This document shows positions 16,970 to 24,784 of a DNA stretch of 54,415 bases, piece after piece. The stretch comes from an uncultured Solobacterium sp. (GTDB lineage: Bacteria; Bacillota_I; Bacilli_A; Erysipelotrichales; Erysipelotrichaceae), in contig URYK01000018.1 in assembly GCA_900552125.1 (NCBI GenBank), forward strand, positions 1 to 54,415, given 5' to 3'. A model generated the notes under the pieces. It saw only the letters and a program-made list of their open reading frames with translations. It made no database searches and was not told where the DNA came from. The stretch's first letter is position 1, and each line of letters starts with the position of its first letter. The position numbers were made by a program, and so were the translations under genes.

Positions 16970-17170
16970 ATGAGAATATTAAATTATTTAGTTCTAACAT
17001 TAAGCATTATAGGTTGTATAAACTGGGGATTGGTCGGGTTATTTGATATTAATCTAGTATCCGCAATCTTTGGAATGGGTTCTATTATCACAAGAGCTAT
17101 TTATATTCTAGTTGGAATTTGTGGTATTTATCAGTTATCATTCTTTTTTAGCTTACATGATGAAAGATAA
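16970..17170 (+). CDS. DUF378 family small membrane protein
   Basis: A 66-residue protein of the DUF378 (YuzA-like) family, recognised by LNYLVLTLSIIGCINWGLVGLF, followed by a second helix (RAIYILVGICGIYQLSFFF). Two transmembrane segments; molecular function unknown. I start it at ATG 16970, 9 bp after a perfect gaggagg site; an upstream ATG at 16952 overlaps that RBS. It is followed by a strong terminator. Confidence 0.88.
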   Translation: MRILNYLVLTLSIIGCINWGLVGLFDINLVSAIFGMGSIITRAIYILVGICGIYQLSFFFSLHDER

Positions 17171-17174
17171 CATT

Positions 17175-17200
17175 AACTTCCTATTTTAGGAAGTTTTTTT
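17175..17200 (+). terminator. Terminator after DUF378 gene
   Basis: The perfect stem aacttcct / aggaagtt with a 5-nt loop is followed by a T-tract. Confidence 0.88.
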
Positions 17201-17233
17201 ATGTTATACTAGTTAAAGAAAAGAGGTGCAAGG

Positions 17234-17968
17234 ATGAAAGAAAATAAGTATGATGAAGAAGTATTTTTTAATAAATATAAACAGATGAATCGTTCTATCT
17301 ATGGATTAGAAGGTGCTGGAGAATGGTCAGAACTAGAAAAAATGTTACCGAATTTTCAAGAAAAACGTGTATTAGATCTAGGGTGTGGCTATGGCTGGCA
17401 TTGTGTTTATGCTGCACAGCATGGTGCTAAGGATATAACGGGAGTAGATATCTCTAATAAAATGTTAGCAGTGGCACAGAAGAAATGTGAAGGTTATCCA
17501 ATCAAACTAGTACATTCTCCTATGGAAAATCTTGTGTTTTCTGAAGAATCTTTTGATGTAGTTCTTAGTTCATTAGCATTTCACTATGTTCGTGATTTTC
17601 ATGATCTTGTTTCTTCAATTTCAAATTGGCTTACACCAGGAGGAAATTTTGTCTTTTCTGTAGAACATCCTATTTTTACTTCTTATGGATCACAGGATTG
17701 GTATTATGGAGAAAATGGGGAAATTTTACATTTTCCTGTGGATAATTACTTTTATGAGGGTAAACGTGAAGCCGTTTTTTTAGGTGAAAAAGTAATAAAA
17801 TATCACAGAACGCTGACAACGTATTTAAATGAACTTTTGGAAAATGGTTTTGTGATTAACAAAGTGATAGAACCACAGCCCCCAGAAAATATGATGTATT
17901 TAGAAGGAATGAAGGATGAAATGCGTAGACCAATGATGCTACTGATTTCCGCAACTAAAAAAGGGTAG
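17234..17968 (+). CDS. Class I SAM-dependent methyltransferase
   Basis: A 244-residue methyltransferase of the Methyltransf_11/25 type. SAM-binding motif I is VLDLGCGYGWHCVYAA (residues ~46-61), the acidic post-I residue is in ITGVDIS, and post-motif LSSLAFHYV is typical of BioC/UbiE-like enzymes. The substrate is not evident; relatives act on small molecules or quinones. It has its own TATACT box around 17205, an aaagaggtg RBS and a bidirectional terminator after it, so it is monocistronic. Confidence 0.88.
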   Translation: MKENKYDEEVFFNKYKQMNRSIYGLEGAGEWSELEKMLPNFQEKRVLDLGCGYGWHCVYAAQHGAKDITGVDISNKMLAVAQKKCEGYPIKLVHSPMENLVFSEESFDVVLSSLAFHYVRDFHDLVSSISNWLTPGGNFVFSVEHPIFTSYGSQDWYYGENGEILHFPVDNYFYEGKREAVFLGEKVIKYHRTLTTYLNELLENGFVINKVIEPQPPENMMYLEGMKDEMRRPMMLLISATKKG

Positions 17969-17972
17969 AAAA

Positions 17973-18003
17973 AACGATGCGAATTATAATCACATCGTTC
18001 TTT
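17973..18003. terminator. Bidirectional terminator between methyltransferase and MATE genes
   Basis: The hairpin aacgatg / catcgtt with flanking A- and T-rich tracts lies between two convergent stop codons. Confidence 0.7.
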
Positions 18004-18011
18004 ACTTTTAT

Positions 18012-19346
18012 TTATGATAATGCCTGTTCATTTTGTAAGATAACATAAGAATGTCGTGGGTTTTTCATATAAAGAGATATACTGCTTAACAATATCTGAG
18101 CTGCTGGATATGCTAGCCAAATACCTGTTAATCCTAAATATGAGGATAATGCAAACAAGCAGATTGGCAATAAGAAACAAGGATCCAGATAAACTAAAAT
18201 GGAAGAATTGCGTGTTTTTTCTGTCGCATAGAAAACAGCGGAAGTTACACAAACAATTCCAAGGAATGGGAATGAAATAGTTGTGATTAGGATAGCTTCT
18301 TTAGTCTGTGCGAAAATCTGATCACTAATACCAAATAATGCAGTCAATGGATTAATGAAGATAAGAACAGCAGCAGCTAATAGGAAAGAGGCACCTAAGG
18401 TTACATAGAAAGCTTTTCGGTATATCATATGAATATTTTTTTCTTTACCGGCTCCATAGTAGAAGCTAAGTAAAGGCTGTACACCATCTCCAATTCCCTG
18501 CAATAAAAGCTGGGCACTGTATAGAACATAAGATACCACAGAATATATTGTTACTGCAGAATTTCCTCCATAGCGAATACACATCCAGTTCGTGATTACG
18601 ATAACTAAAGAAGGGGCTAATGTTTGTCCAAAAGGAGATAAACCAATGCGAATAATGGATTTAATCAATGGTAAATCTGGAATTGCTTCTCTCCATGAAT
18701 AGGTGTGAAGCTCTCTTGCATATATGTATATTAAGGATAAAATAGCTACGACTGCTTGCGCTGTAATAGTGGCTAAAGCTGCTCCACCTAATCCCCATCG
18801 AAAACGGAATACGAATAGATAATCTAGTACAATATTTGTGATTAATCCTGAACTCATAATACATGTCGCTAGATAGGTTTTGCCATAATTACGTAAAATC
18901 GGATTTAATCCATTTCCTAGCATTAAAAATAATCCTCCTAAAAGGATAATAAAGATATAAGATTTTGCCTGAACATATAAGTCACCTTCAGCACCTAACC
19001 ATGTTAATAGAGTAGGATGAGTAAATAATAGAATGATGGATAAGATAATCCCTGCTATTAATAATAAAGCTAATGTTGATCCCATAGCATGACGAGCCTT
19101 TGTTTCATTGCCATCACCACGATTACGTGACATAACAACAGAACCGCCAATGCCAAGTCCTATTGCAGAGGCACTTAGAATGACCTGAATCGGATAGGCA
19201 ATATTAATTGCGCCTAATGCAGTATCACCAACCGCATTTCCCACAAATAATCCATCTACGATTGAGTAAAAACCACTTAACAACATGGCAAACATAGATG
19301 GTAATACATATCTCCAAAATTGTTTATTAATAATTTCGTTTTTCAT
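18012..19346 (-). CDS. MATE family multidrug efflux transporter
   Basis: A 444-residue, 12-helix antiporter of the MATE (NorM/MepA/DinF) superfamily exporting cationic drugs with H+ or Na+. The start MKNEIINKQFWRYVLPSMFAMLLSGFYSIVDGLFVG matches the first MatE repeat, with a second repeat beginning near residue 225 (KSIIRIGLSPFGQTLAPSLV). A ggaggtg RBS lies 6 bp upstream. Its promoter carries a 19-bp spacer with a perfect palindrome, so it is probably activated by the MerR-type regulator encoded 70 bp upstream on the same strand. Confidence 0.92.
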   Translation of the reverse strand: MKNEIINKQFWRYVLPSMFAMLLSGFYSIVDGLFVGNAVGDTALGAINIAYPIQVILSASAIGLGIGGSVVMSRNRGDGNETKARHAMGSTLALLLIAGIILSIILLFTHPTLLTWLGAEGDLYVQAKSYIFIILLGGLFLMLGNGLNPILRNYGKTYLATCIMSSGLITNIVLDYLFVFRFRWGLGGAALATITAQAVVAILSLIYIYARELHTYSWREAIPDLPLIKSIIRIGLSPFGQTLAPSLVIVITNWMCIRYGGNSAVTIYSVVSYVLYSAQLLLQGIGDGVQPLLSFYYGAGKEKNIHMIYRKAFYVTLGASFLLAAAVLIFINPLTALFGISDQIFAQTKEAILITTISFPFLGIVCVTSAVFYATEKTRNSSILVYLDPCFLLPICLFALSSYLGLTGIWLAYPAAQILLSSISLYMKNPRHSYVILQNEQALS

Positions 19347-19370
19347 TCAAACACCTCCATGCCGGAGTAT

Positions 19371-19401
19371 AGTATAAACTATGGAGTTACTCCATGGTCA
19401 A
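19371..19401 (-). promoter_or_regulatory. MerR-type promoter/operator of the MATE gene
   Basis: Read on the minus strand, TTGACC (-35, 19401-19396) and TATACT (-10, 19376-19371) are 19 bp apart, too far for unaided RNA polymerase. The spacer contains the 15-bp perfect palindrome ATGGAGTAACTCCAT (19395-19381). This is the classic arrangement that MerR-family activators underwind to start transcription. Confidence 0.85.
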
Positions 19402-19417
19402 TAATAAAAAAAGAGAA

Positions 19418-20215
19418 TTATATCTCTTTGATAGGAATATATATTTCTGCATAATAATTTTTGTGATCCTGATAACTAGTAAGAGGTATTTCTCTAACAT
19501 ATAATGTATTATCTAAAGTTAAGTGATGTTCTTTTGCAAATTGAAATACAGGTTTTAAATCATCATTTTCTATATTCTTTTTTGTCATGTTAATCACAAG
19601 AAAGATACATTTCTGATTCGATAGAGAAGTGATATCTTTCTGTTTATAGGGCATCTGTAATTCATCCATGATATCCTGTTCCATACTAATAATGATTTGT
19701 TTATGATAAATGTCATTTTCTTTTATATCATAGGTTTTATATAAGGAACATAGGACAAACTGGTCTTGTGATAGATGCGCAATCTGCTTAGTAAAGAAAT
19801 CTTTAGTTTCCTCACTCTTGAATAAAACAATAGAAGAAGGAAACTCTTTGATACTGCATCGATTCTGATTGTTTTCTACACGCTGGAAAGTATCGGAAAT
19901 ATAAGTGATTTTCTTTAATAACTGCTGTTCATAACGAATTTTTTCTTCTGTTTCTTTTTTCTTCTTCTGTAGTAGCTCTTGAATATATTCTCTATTTCCC
20001 TCAGTCATAATAGAGGAAATTTCTTGCAAGGATAATTCAAAATTGCGATAGTAAATAATATCTAATAATTCTAATATATTGTTTACGTCGTATTCTCGAT
20101 AGTTATTGTTTTTATTTATAGAGGGGTGTACAAAGCCTTTCTTTTCATAGAAACGAATTGTATCAATGCTAATTCCTAATAGTTGTGCAATTTGTGATAT
20201 TTTATATGTATCCAT
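19418..20215 (-). CDS. MerR-family transcriptional regulator with effector-binding domain
   Basis: A 265-residue regulator. The N-terminal winged HTH (residues ~2-70: YKISQIAQLLGISIDTIRFYEKKG) is the MerR signature, followed by a dimerisation coiled coil (~75-120) and a ~150-residue C-terminal domain like the GyrI/BmrR drug-binding fold. Start is ATG 20215, just after aggagaa; a long in-frame N-terminal extension is not credible because it overlaps the divergent promoter. It is the likely drug-responsive activator of the adjacent MATE exporter. It is encoded upstream of, and in the same direction as, that gene. Confidence 0.87.
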   Translation of the reverse strand: MDTYKISQIAQLLGISIDTIRFYEKKGFVHPSINKNNNYREYDVNNILELLDIIYYRNFELSLQEISSIMTEGNREYIQELLQKKKKETEEKIRYEQQLLKKITYISDTFQRVENNQNRCSIKEFPSSIVLFKSEETKDFFTKQIAHLSQDQFVLCSLYKTYDIKENDIYHKQIIISMEQDIMDELQMPYKQKDITSLSNQKCIFLVINMTKKNIENDDLKPVFQFAKEHHLTLDNTLYVREIPLTSYQDHKNYYAEIYIPIKEI

Positions 20216-20284
20216 AATTTTTCTCCTAATTTCTTTCATTATACTAGAAACATTGTTTAAAGGGAAAGAGGAAAATGAAAATAA

Positions 20285-20314
20285 TTGAGGATAAATTATA
20301 AACAGTGGTATAAT
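20285..20314 (+). promoter_or_regulatory. Promoter of the cobO-like/ybaK unit
   Basis: TTGAGG (20285-20290) and TATAAT (20309-20314) are 18 bp apart, 28 bp before the first ATG. Confidence 0.7.
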
Positions 20315-20341
20315 AGGGGAAAAATAAGAAAGGGTGGTTAC

Positions 20342-20848
20342 ATGCTTCATATCTATAGCGGTAATGGAAAAGGAAAAACAACAGCTGGTATGGGTTTAGT
20401 ACTTAGACAGCTTGGCTGTGAACATAAAGCGTTAGTTGCGCAATTTCTAAAAGATGGGAAGAGTAGTGAAATACAAGTATTGAAGCAGCTACCTATGGTA
20501 AAAGTTTGTGCTACAGATATGCCTAAGGTTTTTTATTTTCAAATGAATGAGGAACAAAAGATTCAGACTCAGAATGCGATCAATGACTTATTTTCATGGG
20601 TAAAACAATATATCGGAAATTGTGATTGCATATTATTAGATGAGATTCTTGATGTATTGAATTTAGGATTATTAGAAGAGGATGCTGTTTGTGATTTCTT
20701 ATTGCGATGGAAAGATAAAGAAATTATTATGACAGGAAGAAATCCTTCAAAACGATTATTGGAGTTATGTGATTATCATACAGAAATGGTGGAAAAGAAA
20801 CACCCTTATCAAAAAGGGATACCGGCACGTTTAGGTGTGGAGTATTAG
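20342..20848 (+). CDS. Corrinoid adenosyltransferase (CobA/CobO/BtuR family)
   Basis: A 168-residue P-loop protein. Walker A is GNGKGKTT (residues 7-14) with the family's KALVAQFLKDG and C-terminal GRNPSKRLLELCDYHTEM and KHPYQKGIPARLGVEY segments. It transfers adenosine from ATP to cob(I)alamin, making coenzyme B12. No other corrinoid gene is in the window, so it likely serves vitamin salvage. Start chosen at ATG 20342 after agggtgg. YbaK follows 12 bp later in the same unit. Confidence 0.88.
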   Translation: MLHIYSGNGKGKTTAGMGLVLRQLGCEHKALVAQFLKDGKSSEIQVLKQLPMVKVCATDMPKVFYFQMNEEQKIQTQNAINDLFSWVKQYIGNCDCILLDEILDVLNLGLLEEDAVCDFLLRWKDKEIIMTGRNPSKRLLELCDYHTEMVEKKHPYQKGIPARLGVEY

Positions 20849-20860
20849 AAGGGAGAGATA

Positions 20861-21337
20861 ATGATGTCATTAGAATTGGCGAAAGCATATTTGAGTAAAT
20901 ATGGAAAAGATAAAGATATTATGTTGTTAAAGGAGTCTAGTGCTACGGTGGAACTAGCTGCCAAAGCATTGGGAACACAGCCAGAAAGAATCGCAAAGTC
21001 ATTATCTTTTTTAGGAAAGGATAATGCATTGATTGTTGTATGTGCAGGTGACTGTAAGATTGATAATCATGCTTATAAAGAACGCTTTCGCTGTAAAGCT
21101 AAAATGTTGAAGCCTGAAGAAGTTGAGAAATACACCAATCATACAATAGGTGGAGTCTGTCCTTTTGGAGTGCCTAATGAAACAAAAGTATATTTAGATG
21201 AATCCTTAAAACGATTTGATTTTGTATATCCAGCCTGTGGGACAGCTAATTCAGCGATTAAACTTACAAACAGTGAATTAGAAGAAATACTGCCGAATGC
21301 AGAATGGGTAGATGTTTGTAAAGGGTGGAGAGAATAA
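20861..21337 (+). CDS. YbaK/EbsC family aminoacyl-tRNA deacylase
   Basis: A 158-residue trans-editing protein of the YbaK/ProX/EbsC family that hydrolyses misacylated tRNAs (Cys-tRNA-Pro or Ala-tRNA-Pro). Conserved segments are IAKSLSFLGKDNALIVVCAGD with the catalytic-lysine region, KAKMLKPEEVEKYTNHTIGGVCPFG and the ACGTANSAIKL segment. Two tandem ATGs (20861, 20864) follow a gggag site. It shares a transcription unit with the corrinoid adenosyltransferase, with no obvious functional link. Confidence 0.88.
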   Translation: MMSLELAKAYLSKYGKDKDIMLLKESSATVELAAKALGTQPERIAKSLSFLGKDNALIVVCAGDCKIDNHAYKERFRCKAKMLKPEEVEKYTNHTIGGVCPFGVPNETKVYLDESLKRFDFVYPACGTANSAIKLTNSELEEILPNAEWVDVCKGWRE

Positions 21338-21369
21338 AAAAATACTCAAAATAGTATGAGTATCTTTGT

Positions 21370-21960
21370 TTAAATATAATACATATAGCCGGAATCTTCT
21401 TGTACAGGAGCTTCCTGCTTTTTTTCTTTGACTGATTTGGTTGGTTTAACTTTACGTTTAGGCATCTCTTTCCAGCTTTTAAAATATTTTCCTTTCGGTG
21501 GCTGAGTCGCATGGAATACAATAGTAGCTTCTTTTAATTCTTCACTTTCTAATATATCGTCACCCAATTTTTTATTTGAAAAGAATTTCACTTCTTTTGT
21601 TTCATCATATAATATTACAGGTAATAGCTGATAACTATAAGTAACATGCTGATCTGTATAACTGGATAGTTCGGATAAAAGGTTTTCAAGAAAAGCAATA
21701 ACTGTTTTTTTCGTCATGTTGTCTTTAAAAACGACAAAAGTTTCCTGATTAGATGTGAATACCCGGCTAGCATAACATGTAGAAAACTGATCCTCTATAA
21801 ATTGATAAAGTACCTCTCTTGAATCTTTTAGCCATAAAAGAATTTCCTGATTTTGTTCATATTCTATATCTACCTGATAATCAACATGTAATGCCTGTAC
21901 CTTCTTACAATGCTTATATAAGTTGGGAAGATATTTCACTTTTAAGACTGGTAATTTCAT
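21370..21960 (-). CDS. Hypothetical protein (196 aa), unknown
   Basis: A 196-residue soluble protein without signal peptide or membrane segments. Residues ~1-150 look like a mixed alpha/beta domain (LYQFIEDQFSTCYASRVFTSN; VVFKDNMTKKTVIAFLENLL), followed by a Lys/Pro-rich low-complexity tail (PKRKVKPTKSVKEKKQE) and the unusual end GYMYYI. I do not recognise the family. It has a proper RBS (aaggcg-type) and is divergent from the symporter gene, sharing a 145-bp intergenic region with a repeated motif. Real gene by coding character; function unknown. Confidence 0.65.
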   Translation of the reverse strand: MKLPVLKVKYLPNLYKHCKKVQALHVDYQVDIEYEQNQEILLWLKDSREVLYQFIEDQFSTCYASRVFTSNQETFVVFKDNMTKKTVIAFLENLLSELSSYTDQHVTYSYQLLPVILYDETKEVKFFSNKKLGDDILESEELKEATIVFHATQPPKGKYFKSWKEMPKRKVKPTKSVKEKKQEAPVQEDSGYMYYI

Positions 21961-21992
21961 TAAATCGCCTTCCTTTGATTAAATATACTATA

Positions 21993-22062
21993 AGTATACC
22001 ATAGTATAAGAATTTTAAGTAGAGCGTTTTTTCTATACCATAGTGCTTTAATATGGTATACT
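21993..22062. promoter_or_regulatory. Divergent promoter region with three copies of TATACCATAGT-like motif
   Basis: AGTATACCATAGT occurs at 21993-22005, TATACCATAGT at 22034-22044 and the inverted form AATATGGTATACT at 22050-22062. The outer two contain the apparent -10 boxes (TATACT) of the two divergent genes. The copies may be operators overlapping both promoters, or simply similar extended -10 elements. Confidence 0.45.
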
Positions 22063-22156
22063 ATTACGGGGTATATATAAAAGCACGCGAAATACGTGTT
22101 TTTATTTGGAAAAAAATGAATATTGGGGAAGAATAATAACGAAAGGAAGTGAAAAC

Positions 22157-23578
22157 GTGAATTTCATACAAGACATTTTAAGTAATCTAAATACCTTTTT
22201 ATACAGTTACATATTAATTATTTTATTGGTAGGTGCTGGATGTTACTTTACTGTTAAAACAAGATTTGTACAATTTCGATTACTGAAAGAAGGTATTCGT
22301 TTATTGAAGGAGAAAGCACATCGAGAGGATGGTGTTTCTTCATTCCAGGCATTAATGATATCTACTGCATCTCGAGTTGGGACAGGAAATATTGCCGGAG
22401 TTGCGACAGCACTTGCTTCAGGTGGTGCCGGTTCTATTTTTTGGATGTGGATCATTGCGATTATTGGAGGTGCAAGTGCTTTTGTGGAATCCACGCTGGC
22501 ACAGATATATAAAGAAAGAGATGGCGATCAATTTATTGGAGGACCAGCTTATTATATAGAAAAAGCATTGCATAAGCGCTGGCTGGGAATCTTATTTGCG
22601 ATTTTGTTAATTGCTTGTTTCTCTTTTGGATTTAATGGTCTTCAGGCATTTAATGTAAGTAGTGCATTAGAGTATTATGTACAGGATACTAAAACAGCAT
22701 CCATGTTTGTAGGTTTTTTCCTAGCAGTTGCGACTGCTGCAGTTATCTTTGGCGGAGTGCATCGAATTGGTATCATTAGTTCTGTTGTTGTGCCAATTAT
22801 GGCTGTTTTATATATAGCATTAGGTTTATATATCTCTATAAGTAATATCACAAACATTCCTGCTATGTTTGCACAGATATTTAGTGAAGCATTTAACTTT
22901 AAAGCAATCTTTGGCGGATTTGCGGGTTCCTGTGTAATGTATGGAATCAAACGTGGTTTATTTTCCAATGAGGCAGGTATGGGTTCTGCGCCTAATGCAG
23001 GTGCTAGTGCTGATGTATCTCATCCGGTAAAACAAGGTTTAGTACAAACGATTTCTGTGTTTATAGATACGATGCTGATATGTACAACTACAGCGTTTAT
23101 GTTATTAAATTATGGGATTGAGGATGGCTTAACAGGAATGCCTTATGTACAGACTGCTATTTCTTCAGAGATTGGCACATGGGGAATTCATTTCATTACC
23201 ATTTCTATTATCTTATTTGCCTTTTCATCTTTAATAGGAAATTACTGTTATGCAGAAAGTAATTTAAAGTTCATTGTGAAAAATAAAACGGTATTGTTTA
23301 TATTCCGTATTGTTAGTGTTGTGGTTATCTTCTTTGGTGCACAAGCTGACTTTTCCACCATCTGGGATTTAGCAGATGTACTAATGGGCTTTATGGCTAT
23401 TGAAAATATTATTGTTATTCTGATATTAGGAAATATTGCATTTATTGCCTTGAAAGATTATCAGAAACAGAAAAAAGAAGGGAAAGATCCTTTATTTGAT
23501 CCAAAACAGTTAGGAATTAAAGATGCAGAGTGTTGGGAAAGCATTGATGCGGAGTATAGAGAAAATAAATATATATAA
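22157..23578 (+). CDS. Alanine/glycine:cation symporter (AGCS family)
   Basis: A 473-residue, about 11-helix sodium/alanine symporter. Diagnostic segments are KTRFVQFRLLKEG, the consensus GTGNIAGVATALASGGAGSIFWMW, IGGPAYYIEKAL, and GLFSNEAGMGSAPNAGASAD. I choose GTG 22157, 5 bp after aaaggaagtg; the open frame extends to a TTG at 22106 that lacks an RBS. It imports alanine, glycine or related small amino acids with Na+. Monocistronic. Confidence 0.92.
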   Translation: MNFIQDILSNLNTFLYSYILIILLVGAGCYFTVKTRFVQFRLLKEGIRLLKEKAHREDGVSSFQALMISTASRVGTGNIAGVATALASGGAGSIFWMWIIAIIGGASAFVESTLAQIYKERDGDQFIGGPAYYIEKALHKRWLGILFAILLIACFSFGFNGLQAFNVSSALEYYVQDTKTASMFVGFFLAVATAAVIFGGVHRIGIISSVVVPIMAVLYIALGLYISISNITNIPAMFAQIFSEAFNFKAIFGGFAGSCVMYGIKRGLFSNEAGMGSAPNAGASADVSHPVKQGLVQTISVFIDTMLICTTTAFMLLNYGIEDGLTGMPYVQTAISSEIGTWGIHFITISIILFAFSSLIGNYCYAESNLKFIVKNKTVLFIFRIVSVVVIFFGAQADFSTIWDLADVLMGFMAIENIIVILILGNIAFIALKDYQKQKKEGKDPLFDPKQLGIKDAECWESIDAEYRENKYI

Positions 23579-23632
23579 ATTTATCTGATGTCATTCATAA
23601 ATAATGAGTGGCATTTTCTTTTATCATGAAGA

Positions 23633-23661
23633 TTGAAAGTTGAAAGTACTGGTGTTATACT
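23633..23661 (+). promoter_or_regulatory. Promoter of the CobW pair
   Basis: TTGAAA (23633-23638) and TATACT (23656-23661) have 17-bp spacing. No convincing Zur/Fur-type palindrome was seen next to it. Confidence 0.7.
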
Positions 23662-23704
23662 TACAAATGTTGGGAAGACTACAAATAAGAAAGAAGGAAT
23701 CATA

Positions 23705-24778
23705 ATGACAAAAATTGATATCATTTCTGGTTTTTTAGGAGCAGGAAAGACAACTTTGATCAAGAAGTTAATAAAAGATGTTCTACATAAAGAACAGATT
23801 GTTTTAATTGAAAATGAATTTGGTGAAATCGGTATTGATGGAGGCTTTCTAGAAGAAGCAGGTATTCAGATTCGTGAAATGAATTCAGGATGTATCTGCT
23901 GTTCCTTAGTTGGAGATTTTGCGGAAGCATTGAAAAAAGTATTAGAAGAATATCACCCAGATCGTATCGTAATTGAACCAAGCGGAGTTGGCAAATTGTC
24001 AGATGTTATTCGTGCTGTACAAGGTGTGGAAAAAGAAACAGATATTGTTTTAAATAGTTTTACAGCTGTAGCAGATGCACAGAAATGTCGTATGTATATG
24101 AAAAACTTTGGAGAGTTTTTTAATGATCAGATTGAACATGCAAATACGATTATCTTAAGTCGTACACAAAATCTAAATGAAGAAAAACTGCAGAGTGTTG
24201 TGAAAGAAATAAAGGAACATAATCCTCAGGCAACTTGTATCACTACTCCATGGGATGAATTATCAGGGGAAGAAATTCTAGCTGCTATGGAACATTCAAC
24301 AAGCTTAAAAGATGAATTATTAAAGGAATTAGAAGTGTGTCCTACATGTGGTCACCATCATGATGAACATGAACATCACCACCACGATCATGAGGAATGT
24401 GACTGTGGACATGACCATCATGAACATCATCATGATGAAAGCTGTTACTGTGGTCATCATCACCATGACCATGATCATGAACACCATCACCACCATGCTG
24501 ATGAAATATTTACTAGCTGGGGAAAAGAAACTGTACGTTCCTATACAAAAGAAGAATTGGAACATATTCTTAAAGAACTATCGAATGAAGAAGAATATGG
24601 TATTGTACTACGTGCAAAAGGAATGGTAAGCGGAAAAGACAGTGAATGGCTGTATTTTGATATGGTTCCGGAAGAATATGAAATACGTAATGGTAAATCT
24701 ACATATACAGGACGTTTCTGTGTCATTGGTTCTTCATTAAAAGAAGACAATCTGGCAAAACTATTTGATGTGGAGTAA
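23705..24778 (+). CDS. CobW/COG0523 GTPase with His-rich metal-binding loop
   Basis: A 357-residue G3E-family GTPase of the metallochaperone type (YciC/ZagA/ZNG1-like). Walker A is GFLGAGKT (9-16), followed by ENEFGEIGIDGG and the metal-binding CxCC motif (Cys63-Cys65-Cys66). Residues ~212-265 form a linker packed with His, Asp and Cys, containing CPTC, CDCG and CYCG plus many HH clusters, an obvious Zn/Ni/Co reservoir. The CobW C-terminal domain follows (TSWGKETVRSYTKEELEHIL). It probably hands metal, likely zinc, to client proteins under GTP control. Start ATG 23705 after gaaggaa. It is 6 bp from the next GTPase gene, so they are co-transcribed. Confidence 0.9.
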   Translation: MTKIDIISGFLGAGKTTLIKKLIKDVLHKEQIVLIENEFGEIGIDGGFLEEAGIQIREMNSGCICCSLVGDFAEALKKVLEEYHPDRIVIEPSGVGKLSDVIRAVQGVEKETDIVLNSFTAVADAQKCRMYMKNFGEFFNDQIEHANTIILSRTQNLNEEKLQSVVKEIKEHNPQATCITTPWDELSGEEILAAMEHSTSLKDELLKELEVCPTCGHHHDEHEHHHHDHEECDCGHDHHEHHHDESCYCGHHHHDHDHEHHHHHADEIFTSWGKETVRSYTKEELEHILKELSNEEEYGIVLRAKGMVSGKDSEWLYFDMVPEEYEIRNGKSTYTGRFCVIGSSLKEDNLAKLFDVE

Positions 24779-24784
24779 TTCTAT

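Noticed and set aside
24329..24629. Met/Thr/Val-rich ORFs overlapping the CobW His-rich segment
   Set aside because: They arise from cat/cac-rich codons read in other frames or on the other strand; no RBS and no independent support.
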